Source: Coprinopsis marcescibilis (lineage: Eukaryota; Basidiomycota; Agaricomycetes; Agaricales; Psathyrellaceae). Taken from it: a stretch of 64,000 bases of DNA. The position numbers were made by a program, and so were the translations under genes. The notes beneath the pieces were generated by a model, which worked only from the letters and a program-made list of their open reading frames with translations, had not been told where the DNA came from and made no database searches. The stretch is taken from the NCBI GenBank assembly GCA_004369085.1, contig ML210325.1:1-64000 (forward strand), given 5' to 3'. Below are positions 55,362 through 64,000 of the stretch, in pieces. The first letter of the stretch is position 1. Each line of letters opens with the position of its first letter.

Positions 55362-55920
55362 TTCCAGGGCTTGACCTGGGAATGGAGTGTCTGGTATGGA
55401 CTGCATCCAACCCTCATCTTCTAGCATGACCCGTGGTTTGAGCGCGGGGTCGCTGCTGCTGTGAATATTTTTAAAGGAATGGAAATTGGAAGCTCGTTCC
55501 GCAAATAAATTGGGAGTAGTGTTAATATTCAGCGGAGGAATGTATTTCTGTCTGGTCTTGGCATTCCCACGAGTCTTTGAGTGGTGCCGGTGACGGGATC
55601 TGAGATGTGCGAAAAAAGTGCTCCGGCACGCAGTAGACAAAGAGCAGCCTTCATGCGGGCACAGATAAAATTCGAATGTATGACTTTTCCGAATGTGATA
55701 ATCCAGGGACTGCTTTGTGCCACCGCGGTAATGCATCCTTCCCAAGCGCAGGCATAAGGTCTGTTGGTTGAATAAGGCAATTAGCATATTATACTGACCG
55801 AGCCGAGAGGGAACTTACTTGAAATCTAAATGGACCCTGTCGATGTGATCCTTCATGCGACGTACAGTGAGCATTTTGCTGCATATCATACACTGCTTTT
55901 TTACGCTGCGCGGGTCCCAG
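55362..55920 (-). pseudogene. 5' part of a C2H2 zinc-finger gene, split by the CACTA element
   Basis: Three C2H2 fingers can be read on the minus strand: C-x2-C-x11-H-x4-H (CMICSK.., about 55,885-55,825); after an intron at 55,818-55,761, C-x4-C-x12-H-x4-H starting KPYACAWEGC; then CPHEGC..HLRSRH. The second finger needs one base restored near 55,711-55,726 to keep frame. An Asn/His/Ser-rich stretch and LEDEGWMQSIPDTPFPGQALE lead to the transposon edge at 55,361. The start codon was not identified. By family this was a DNA-binding transcription factor; it is now broken by the insertion and a frameshift. Confidence 0.7.
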
Positions 55921-56059
55921 CGCGGCGCTCGCCCCGCACCTTGCGGAACAGGTGCACTGTGCTTTGCTTCCAGCCCTGCAGTGCTCTAAGCCAAAATGGT
56001 ATAAGCCACCAATCAAAGCGGGAGGAAAAATTGAAAACTTACTTCTTGATTTACACTTC

Positions 56060-56545
56060 TGATGCTGTCGATACCAGATGCTTCTCCGGTTGTGTCCATG
56101 GTGTTAGACAATAAGAGTCTGTAATGGTTGATAAGCGGTGGAATACTCTCACAGTACTTGTGGGCAGAACGAATGTGAATATTCTTGAGATGTCGCTGGG
56201 TAGATGGATGAGCGGTCCCCCACGTCAGTCCACACATCCCACTTCACATCCACATCTGACAACCGCTTCGTAATCTCCCCAATCAGCCCCTTCATCATCG
56301 CCATGTCCCTCCTGTTCGTCACGGTGCGACCAATTTCTACACCATGTGCTGCCACCTCAAATCCACCAGTGGATATACCGTAGACATGTTGGAATATGGG
56401 AATGAGGTCTCGAGTCTGGGTGAACAGCCGCGTAGTGAGGGTATCGAAGAATTGTATGTTGGCGTGGTGTTAGGACTATATATATGGGCTGAAGCCAAAC
56501 TGATGCTGGAAGTTGAGCCTGGAACTGAGACTTGAGAACCGGGAA
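56060..56545 (-). pseudogene. decayed paralog of the hypothetical gene at 56,959-57,429
   Basis: The frame reading FFDTLTTRLFTQTRDLIPIF, YGISTGG and VKWDVWTDVGD parallels FFHTLIARLIEGAPDLVLEF, YGIHPDN and VKWEVWADQDA of the gene to the right. A frame change near 56,230 is then needed for the C-terminal similarity (HKYCESIPPLINHYRLLL). No good start codon is present. Probably a tandem duplicate that has lost its reading frame, or a gene with unresolved introns. Confidence 0.5.
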
Positions 56546-56958
56546 TTTTGATTTTAGAACACAACCTTGAACCGGCTCTTTATATACGCCCTCTCAGACC
56601 TGGACAAAGGGGGCCAGCCAGGCATGGCGAGGGTGCTTGTGCCGCCGAGGCCCGAATCCCGATATAAATGATGTAAAAGGAAGTATTTCTGGTTCAATAG
56701 CGTTTACAGCTTATACCGAGTGTCAGAGACTTACCAAGACAGCGCGTATGACCAACCCATTAGATATCAATCTCCAGTGCCACCTGTGTCGAGTCCAAGC
56801 ACAATTCACTGGTTGAACATTCACCAGCGACTTTCCTTTCGGTTTCTCTCTCTTTACTCGTTCTCCAACAATAGTATGATTGGCGTATATCCAAGGATGT
56901 GATTCACGAATAATAATTGTACCAGGTATGAGTATTTATTGCTGTCATGTGTATATAC

Positions 56959-57429
56959 CTAAGCTGTGTCAGCGCCAACGCCAGCATTTGCATTGACATC
57001 CAGCCTAATCGCTCGAGCCACATCTGCACGCCTCGTATCAGCAGCAAGCATCCTTAATCTATTCCCCACCAATAAATGTGTGTAAGCCTGCTTATGCGCC
57101 GCATGCACCGCATCCTGATCAGCCCAAACCTCCCACTTCACCCTCCTAACGGGCACTTCTAGCTCCACTCCGATTTTCAATACAACCGCCTGCAGCCGAT
57201 TATATGCTTTAAATTCCCCGGGCTCGGAATTATCATCACCAGCCGCATCATTGACCTCGTTGTCGGGATGAATACCATATGCGGCCTCAAACTCGAGGAC
57301 GAGGTCCGGAGCTCCTTCGATTAGCCGTGCAATTAGAGTATGGAAGAACCGGATGCGTTTGCTGGTAATCTTCGAGGCGTCCTTGATGGGGATGCTAGGG
57401 ATCACGGAAGTGGAAACGGGGGTGGCCAT
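56959..57429 (-). CDS. hypothetical protein, 156 residues
   Basis: A single-exon frame from ATG 57,429 (MATPVSTSVIPSIP). It is a largely helical protein with an acidic middle (DAAGDDNSEPGE). A basic-aromatic segment VRRVKWEVWADQDAVHAAHK follows, and the end is Ala-rich. No signal peptide or known domain. A partial paralog lies just downstream on the same strand at 56,060-56,545, which supports that this is a real gene family. Function unknown. Confidence 0.65.
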   Translation of the reverse strand: MATPVSTSVIPSIPIKDASKITSKRIRFFHTLIARLIEGAPDLVLEFEAAYGIHPDNEVNDAAGDDNSEPGEFKAYNRLQAVVLKIGVELEVPVRRVKWEVWADQDAVHAAHKQAYTHLLVGNRLRMLAADTRRADVARAIRLDVNANAGVGADTA

Positions 57430-58420
57430 TATGAACCTTCGCTTATTCTTTGACCTTGCGCGGTTTGCGAGGATTACTTGAGTTGATGTCTTCGCTTAAG
57501 CATGGGGTGTGAGAGGTTATTTGATAGCTGCTGACCCTCGCATCTGTGCTTACTTATAGTTGCGCGCGCTTATACCTGGACAAAGCGCAGTGCCATCTCA
57601 AGGCACCGCATCTAATGGTAAGTGGTACCTACTATATACGAGTCATATATACAAGCCGCGCTTATTCCTCCTCCTGAAACTGCAGTGAGGGCGCTTGTAC
57701 CGCAACCAGTCACAAAATTATCCAAGCAGTAACTGGTACGGACAAACGAAAGCATAGAAAATTGATATGCCAGCTCTATCCCTCAGCTTGGGCTCGATGG
57801 GCAATTGATACGCTCTGTTTGTTGCTTAAAACTCACTTTTCGCTCTACACAATCACAAAGAAGTTCAGATTCGATCGTCTTTCGTTCACAATAGACCTCA
57901 GCTTCGCCAACCTTTCACTCGCGCTAGCCGCGCCTCTCCCGAGGCAACTCCTCAGTGTCCGCTGGATATACACACCGGTGACCAGGGTCCTCTAGACAGG
58001 ACTGACAATTGCAAACACTCGATAATCCGGTTTGTTCGCCTCTGACAAGCAACATATCCACGCTTTTGTAAACGCTGACAGGCCAGATAAGCGTAGCACC
58101 AGGTACATACTGACTGTTGACTCGCTGTAGGCGCCTACCAAGCGCCTACGGCCTTCACGGGGATGGATGTTCGTAATCGGAGAACTCTTTTGCGTTGTTA
58201 AACGGGAGCCAAGATACATTATAAAGCGCCATGGCAAACCATCGGGCTGAAATGACCTTTTCTCGAAGGTCATGGAACACTGAAGCTCCGAAAGTAGCTT
58301 TCTTATTACATACAAGGCCTACTTGGCCACATGGACGTCTTTCGATTATCATTATGCATTCGATAAGATAGAAGCCTTGGCACTTGCATAAATAGTGTGG
58401 TTGAACTATCAATCGGCTTG
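57430..58420. other. no gene recognised
   Basis: Promoter side of the 57,429 gene and flank of the RidA pseudogene. Frames are short and motif-free. Confidence 0.4.
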
Positions 58421-58881
58421 ATGTCTCATCTTCAGTACTACTCTTACAAGGGATTCGGGGAGGAGGCTAAAGAGAAGTTCTGGTATAACCAGGCAGTTCG
58501 TGTTGGTGATAGGATTGAAATTTCTGGACAAGGTGAGCGTGAGCGCACACCGCCTGCTCCCTCATTGGACCTAACTCAGACGTTAACAGGTGGATGGGTC
58601 CCGGAAACGAGCGAGATACACAAAGACCTCGATGCGGAAGTCGAACAAGCATTTTCGAACGTTGAGCTGTAGAAACTGCGGGAGGCAAGGGGTAGGCACA
58701 GGTGTATCGATTGAATATTTATGTGTTGGGGATGAGCGAAACCTCGGTAGGGATCGTGGTGAAGCACGTGAAGAGATGCATGCCTGACCATCAACCACTG
58801 TTGACGGTCATTGGGGCCGGCCCCCTGGCATTGGAGGGGATGAGAATCGAGATTGAAGCAGTGGCGCACGTCGACGAGTAA
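58421..58881 (+). pseudogene. RidA/YjgF-family pseudogene
   Basis: Exon 1 (58421-58532, MSHLQYYSYKGFGEEAKEKF, AVRVGDRIEISGQ) splices to 58,590 (GGWVPETSEIHKDLDAEVEQ, AFSNVEL). A TAG then appears at 58,670-58,672 where the frame also shifts. The family continues as AGGKG, TAG at a normally Trp position, AQVYRLNIYVLGM, then MPDHQPLLTVIG, ALEGMRIEIEAVAHVDE, ending at a TAA at 58,879-58,881. RidA proteins hydrolyse reactive enamine/imine intermediates. With one indel and one nonsense codon this copy should be inactive. Confidence 0.8.
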
Positions 58882-59229
58882 AAAAGGTCTGTAGAGACCG
58901 TCAATACAATGGATGAGCTACTATGTGTCCTATATGAAGTGACCAAAAGTGTTACTTACCTTACCTGGTTCTGATCGATCTTCCCACAAGAGGCATTGCT
59001 ACTAGTACCTGGCTGTGACCGAACGCTATTTCTATGACCAGGATCTTCTCTTACCCTTCCCGCTGTGAACACCACATTCTGTGCTGTGGATCATACTGAA
59101 GAAAGAGGCCCAAAGTGAAATGGGGGCCAACTTATCGACATTGGTATGGGACTACAATATCTCGAAAGAACGGCCGCTGACGAGTAATCCAAGCGTACGT
59201 TGATTCATTAAGCCACACTTCGAGATTGA
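58882..59229. other. no gene recognised
   Basis: Flank between two pseudogenes; nothing recognised. Confidence 0.4.
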
Positions 59230-62209
59230 CGGAAGCGTACTTGAATACAGTACTCCAAAGGCACGTCGAAGTCTCCGCTTTCTCCAGCGCTCAAGGAGTG
59301 AACGTCACCGATAGCACCATTGAAGTTACTGGAGGAAATCGAATCATCAATAATAACAGGTATATCGCGTATAACACCATCGTAAATGCTGCTGAGACGA
59401 GGGAAGGTGGGCGCTGACCTCTCTATCCGAGGTGCAATCTGACTAATTACGGTACCATAACAGACGTTACAAGAATTTTAGACTGGTTAAAAATCCTCAA
59501 TTATTGTATGATTTTGAAGGACAGCCTCAGTAAAAGAACACCAAACACATGCGCGTGGATCCTAAGATCTCCCGCGTTCCTGGATTGGCTGACTTCCGAA
59601 GGAGCCGCTATTCTATGGGGAACCGGTATGCGTATGTTGTTTTCCATGTCCACTTAGCCATATTCTAATCTTGACCGCCTTGGTGACAAAGCTGGCGCGG
59701 GGAAAACAATTCTTTCGTGGGCGTTTTCACTTCTACATTCGAAACTTCTCTAATCGGTGGATAGGTCCGTCATCATCGAGCACCTCCAAGACCTTGCGGA
59801 CAAGGATAATAGCATCTGTGTTGTCTTCGCTTTTTGCCGCTACACTGACCCAATCGCGGTGAGGGATCTCCTTGCCGCCCTCGTAAGACAGCATCTGGAA
59901 CGTTATCCCGCGGCTGTATGGGAATTCATCAAGCCCTTTTACGACAAGCATCAACGGGATAGGACGATCCGATCTGAGCAGGACTTCGTTGACCTTCTCA
60001 CGCTCATTCCAGCTCCAAAGCGTTCTCTGTGTGTTACTACGTTCTCGACGGCCTGGATGAGGCCTCTGAGAACACTCAAGTGAACATCTTGAGGTGCCTC
60101 AGATCGCTCAACATCAAGTTCTGCATCACCTCGAGACCATTGGACGCCCTCAACGAGTACGTTCCTCAGGCCGTGCTTATCGATATTCTCGTGCACGATG
60201 GGGATATCATGCTCCTTATCAATCAGAAGGTGGATGAGATCCCCAGCCTTCGCAAGCTCCTTCTGAACGCGGAGCTTAAGGGCCTGGTGGTATCCAAGAT
60301 CATCGAAAAGTCGTCGGGAATGTGAGTGTTTACGCACGTCAACATCTCGCTATATCGACCAGTCATTAGGTTCCTTTTGGCCTCGCTGCAGCTTGACATG
60401 CTCGGGCAGTGCTTGACAGTCAAAAGTCTGAAAGACTCCCTAGAACGCCTGCCAGACGGCCTGCACAGCATGTACTCCATCCCCCTGCAAAGAATTAACG
60501 ACCAGCCCAACGCCGACGTCGTACATAACGCACTTCTATGGCTGGTTTACGCTCGAAGGTCCTTGACCATCGACGAGCTGCGATACGCGATCGCAATCGA
60601 TCCCAATGACGACACATTCGACATGGAGAATCTCGTTGACGAGACTGTCCTGCTCTCCCTTTGTTGCAGGCTGGTCGCTTTCTCGCAAAAGAGTAGACTA
60701 GTTCGACTCATCCGTACGTGGCGAGTATTTCCGCTATCAATACATGAAGCTCAGCGCCTCCTCCATAGATTATACCGCCAGCGACTACCTCAAGCCATTA
60801 CTTTGACCAATATTCGCCGACCGGCATTCGTACATCGCCTCCAGGTGTATCAGTCGCCTAATACAATGCGGGTTCCACGACAAAAAGGCGGAGAGCAAGA
60901 TGCAAATGTGGGATACGTTTGCTCAGAACCCATTGTTGGAGTACTCGTTCACGAATTGGGCGCCTCACGTTCATCTGTCCGGCTCGAAACCTCAGAGCTA
61001 TCTGACTTCATGCAGAGATGCCGGCAATACCCACTCTACGACCATTTGACTTTGTCCTGGGATACTATCAACGCCTTCCACGTCTCCGCCGCCTATAATC
61101 TTCCCGATATGGTCGTCGCGTTGGCTGACAAACGGAGGGAGGAGTCCCAGAAATTCAATGTCAACGAGCAATCTTTGCGGGGGCAGACGGCTTTGGGGTT
61201 GGCAGCGAGAGTTGGGTACGCAGAAGCAGTGGAGGCTTTACTTGGAGTGGAGGGGATGGAAGTGAATGTGCAGGATGGGGAGGGTTTCACTGCTCTGATG
61301 AGTGCTGCCGGGCTTGGATATGCGGGGGTGGTGAAAGCTTTGGCGGCGGCTCCTGGCATAGATCCAAACCTGGGAGACTCGACCGGGGCAACGGCGTTGA
61401 TGGACGCTGCATTCAACGGCCGTCTGGAGATCGTGCAAACACTACTAGGTATCCCAGGCATCTACCCGAACTCGCAGAGCGAGACCAACGGTACAGCGCT
61501 GCATATGGCCGTAAGAAAGCGTTACACCGACATTGTGCGTGCAGTCCTCGAGGACCCCAGCCTCGATGTCAACTTGCCAAACCATGGTGATTCCGCGTTA
61601 AAGACAGCTGTTTAGCTCAACGCCCCAGATGCTGCGCTGCTGCTACTGGAGAGACCAGGGATTAACGTTAATGCGTTGGATGACTGGGGTACAACTGCGC
61701 TTATTCACGCCTCGTGGTTCGGTCACGAAAGGGTTGTGGATCGACTTTTGCAGTTTGATGATATCGACGTGAACATTGAAGGGGGCGTACAAGGAGGCTT
61801 AATATCTTTTACCGCCCTTGGATGTGCGTCGTATCACGGGCACCTCCCCATTGTAAAAGCCCTTCTCTCTGCCAAGGGAATTGATGTCAACGATGCGCCG
61901 GTAAGGATGGATACAGCCTTGACTCAGGCGGCTGCGCATGGGCACCTAGAGGTGGTAAATGCCCTCCTTTCCGTGGATGGAATCGATGTGAACAAAAGGG
62001 GGTACGGCACGCCGCTAATCGTTGCGTCAGCGAAAGGAAATATTGATGTTGTCGAACTGCTATTGCGGCGAGGGGATTTGAACGTGGCGGTGAAGGGCTT
62101 CGATGGGAGAACGGCGATTCAAATCGCCCTAGAGAGTCGTAATGAAGGGCTCATCGAGTTGTATAAGCGCCACGGGCACTTGGAGAAGGACAGTGATTTA
62201 GCTACATAG
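59230..62209 (+). pseudogene. NACHT-ankyrin (NLR-like) pseudogene
   Basis: The N-terminal part holds NVTDSTIEVTGGN and NNNRYIAYN. FLDWLTSEGAAILWGT then splices (acceptor near 59,693) to the P-loop AGAGKTILS, and another intron (about 59,710-59,761) leads to SVIIEHLQDLADKD. VFAFCRYTD, the Walker B YVLDGLDEAS, CITSRPLDAL and VRLIHYTASDYLK (intron about 60,717-60,768) are typical of fungal NACHT proteins. At least eight ankyrin-like repeats follow from about 61,170. Lesions: a one-base shift near 60,010-60,030, TGA at 60,804-60,806, a frame change near 61,010-61,040, and TAG at 61,613-61,615, after which ankyrin repeats continue in frame to 62,209. By family such proteins act as innate-immunity-like receptors or regulators; this copy is non-functional as read. 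Confidence 0.85.
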
Positions 62210-62914
62210 TACATTGGTTTACCCATCGAGGACATAGCCTTCAATTCAAAATACGGATTCTGAGTCGATTATTCGTTAACGGATGGATTAATTTCCTCTC
62301 AGTTCTATTGCGGGATGGAGTACTCGGGAGAGTAACCTCGTATATCGATCAAAAGTCTGTAATCCAGGATTAATTACTGGATCTCCCACTCTAACGGTTG
62401 ATTCACCCTATTCACCAATACACTCACAGAACCTGGTCGCCACGTTATCCAGTCTTTCAAGTTTCACTAGCTAGTTTGCTTTAATGCAGCTGTGTGATTA
62501 ATGATTGATCAACCACGACCATGGTGGAATTGGAGGTATTGGGAGCAAGCGATACTAAATTGTACTGTTACATGATACAAATGTTGCGAAACACCTGAGG
62601 TATTCTTTATATGTAGAGAGCCCGATCCGAAATGAGCGTGTGTGAGCGTCAGTGAAAGTGTAAGTAACACGAGAGTGTCAAGCGATAGTCGTCAAGCGAT
62701 AGACCGTATCCATACCGAATTAAAACCGTACAACGTGCGTAATGCACAAGAGAAAGTGAACGCGAAGTTCGAATTTGCAAAAGTGAGTGTGGGCCCTGGG
62801 GTAATGGCCAAGGTCAGAAAGCAAAGTGGAAGTGGAAGTGGCGGTACCAAACAAAACGTCCGAAAAGAATGTCAATGTATCGTTAAATCGTCGTTCAAGC
62901 CGTTCAAGCCGACC
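62210..62914. other. no gene recognised
   Basis: Likely 3' flanks. A plus-strand frame at 62,642-63,136 overlaps the membrane protein gene antisense and is Ser/Arg-rich without motif; I regard it as chance. Confidence 0.4.
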
Positions 62915-64000
62915 TCAGCTGCGCCTCAGCATCGGAGACATCTCCATCTCATCCTGGCTCTGAACCGCCCTCGAATGGTGGTAATTCGAATTCGACCCAG
63001 TGGACTCATCCGAGGTATGGTTCGACTTGGTGCGCGCACGTGGGGGCACAGGGATCGAGATCTTGTTGCTTGCGTCAGGGGTGCTGTACACCGACGTCGG
63101 GCTCCCGAACCCGGCGAACCCAGGCTCGCGGTCTGAATCCACACTTCCACTTGCACGCCGGTTGAAGCTGTCGAGATCCATGGAGAGCTTTTTGGTGCGG
63201 GAAGCCGTCCCGACGCCCGCCATGGGCTGGGTGGAGTGTGGATTTGGAGGGGGGGACGAGGACGGGGAAGAGGACGAGTCGCGGTGGTGGTGCCGCCGGT
63301 GTGGGTATGCGGAGGGCGGGTAGTATGGGGTATTGCTGTCGCCGTTGTCGGGGGTATCGTAAGCAGAACTGGATATCAGCGGCGAGGTGACGCTGCCCTC
63401 TGGGCGATGACGTGGCTGGTTAATCGGAGTAGATGAGGAGGACGAGGATGTGGGGGGCATCGGTGCATCGACGACGTCGAGAGACTGCCGAGGGGAGTGG
63501 TCGAGCGCGAGCGAGGTGGGCCGTGCGGCGCTCGAGATGGAGTCCTTGAGGGTCCGCCCGCTGTAGGTCGTCCCCCGATTCGAGCTGACGCGGCTGTCGA
63601 ATTTGGAGAGGTGGTCGTCGGGGAAGCGGCCGTCGCGGTCGCGGAGGGTGTGGATCGAGTCGGTGGGCGCGCGCGAGTAGCGCGTCGAGTTGGCGAGCTG
63701 GTATCCGCCAGTGGCCATCCCGAGCATCGAGTCCATTAGGAGCTCGCGCTTCGTCTCGCCAGTCGGCTGGAACGCGAACTGTTCGCTCGAGTCGGACATC
63801 CCGGCGGCGCGCTGTTTCCTGTACCGCCGGCGGGTGATAAACCACCGGATGCCGAAGAAGAGGGAGCAGACGACGAAGGCACCGACGAGCGCGATGATGA
63901 CGATTACTCCGGTGCTGGGCTTTGTCCCGTTGTGGTCTCCATCTGCACCTGGGGAGTTGCGTCCGTTCGCGCCTAGATCGCCCAGGGGCTTGTTGAGGAC
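62915..64000 (-). CDS. single-pass membrane protein with Ser-rich cytoplasmic tail (5' end outside window)
   Basis: The frame is open from the window edge to a stop at 62,915, giving 361 visible residues. A Gly/Asn-rich stretch (GANGRNSPGADGDHNGTKP) leads to a transmembrane helix (VIVIIALVGAFVVCSLFFGI) and a stop-transfer basic cluster (RRRYRKQR). About 290 residues of Ser/Pro/His-rich low-complexity tail follow, with many potential phosphosites and SSP runs. No catalytic domain is visible; the extracellular part lies beyond the window. The layout recalls fungal single-pass sensors or mid2-like proteins, but this is only architecture. Confidence 0.75.
   Translation of the reverse strand, partial: VLNKPLGDLGANGRNSPGADGDHNGTKPSTGVIVIIALVGAFVVCSLFFGIRWFITRRRYRKQRAAGMSDSSEQFAFQPTGETKRELLMDSMLGMATGGYQLANSTRYSRAPTDSIHTLRDRDGRFPDDHLSKFDSRVSSNRGTTYSGRTLKDSISSAARPTSLALDHSPRQSLDVVDAPMPPTSSSSSSTPINQPRHRPEGSVTSPLISSSAYDTPDNGDSNTPYYPPSAYPHRRHHHRDSSSSPSSSPPPNPHSTQPMAGVGTASRTKKLSMDLDSFNRRASGSVDSDREPGFAGFGSPTSVYSTPDASNKISIPVPPRARTKSNHTSDESTGSNSNYHHSRAVQSQDEMEMSPMLRRS

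Overview
The window looks like the genome of an agaricomycete (mushroom-forming) basidiomycete. Most genes are split by many short introns of about 50-60 bp with GT..AG ends, and the gene content fits: an unspecific peroxygenase, a Dicer, a NACHT-ankyrin protein, Rho GTPases, ferric reductases and a Plavaka-like CACTA transposon. All exon models were assembled by eye from splice signals, phase agreement and protein similarity, without alignments or RNA data.

Layout. 0-4 kb: a ubiquitin-like protein gene and a tandem pair of membrane protein genes, the first copy truncated. 4-11 kb: a Rho exon relic, a 15-exon subtilase-like gene that has lost its catalytic serine, a small-protein gene and a ferric reductase. 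13-16 kb: a small hypothetical gene and a broken second subtilase. 16.7-21.8 kb: a complete Dicer-like gene. 22.2-22.9 kb: a small secreted protein gene. 25.9-30.3 kb: three tandem Rho-type GTPase genes with the same five-exon structure; one is canonical RHO1 and two have altered switch residues. 31.3-34.6 kb: second copies of the small-protein and ferric reductase genes. 36.8-42.4 kb: a peroxygenase, two hypothetical genes and a RanGAP with an apparent frameshift. 43-57.4 kb: a transposon island holding a Tc1/mariner element with one nonsense codon and an 8.1-kb CACTA element. The CACTA element has split a C2H2 zinc-finger gene, and a small hypothetical gene and its relic lie beside it. 58.4-62.2 kb: a RidA pseudogene and a NACHT-ankyrin pseudogene. 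62.9-64 kb: the C-terminal part of a single-pass membrane protein that runs off the window.

The strongest large-scale signal is an old segmental duplication. The series Rho-type gene, intergenic segment, small-protein gene (+), ferric reductase (-) occurs intact at 29.5-34.6 kb and again at 4.1-11.0 kb. In the second place the Rho gene survives only as an exon relic, and a pseudo-subtilase gene sits inside the block. Gene decay is common across the window (nonsense codons, single-base frameshifts, partial tandem copies). The clear housekeeping genes are DCL, RHO1 and RanGAP.
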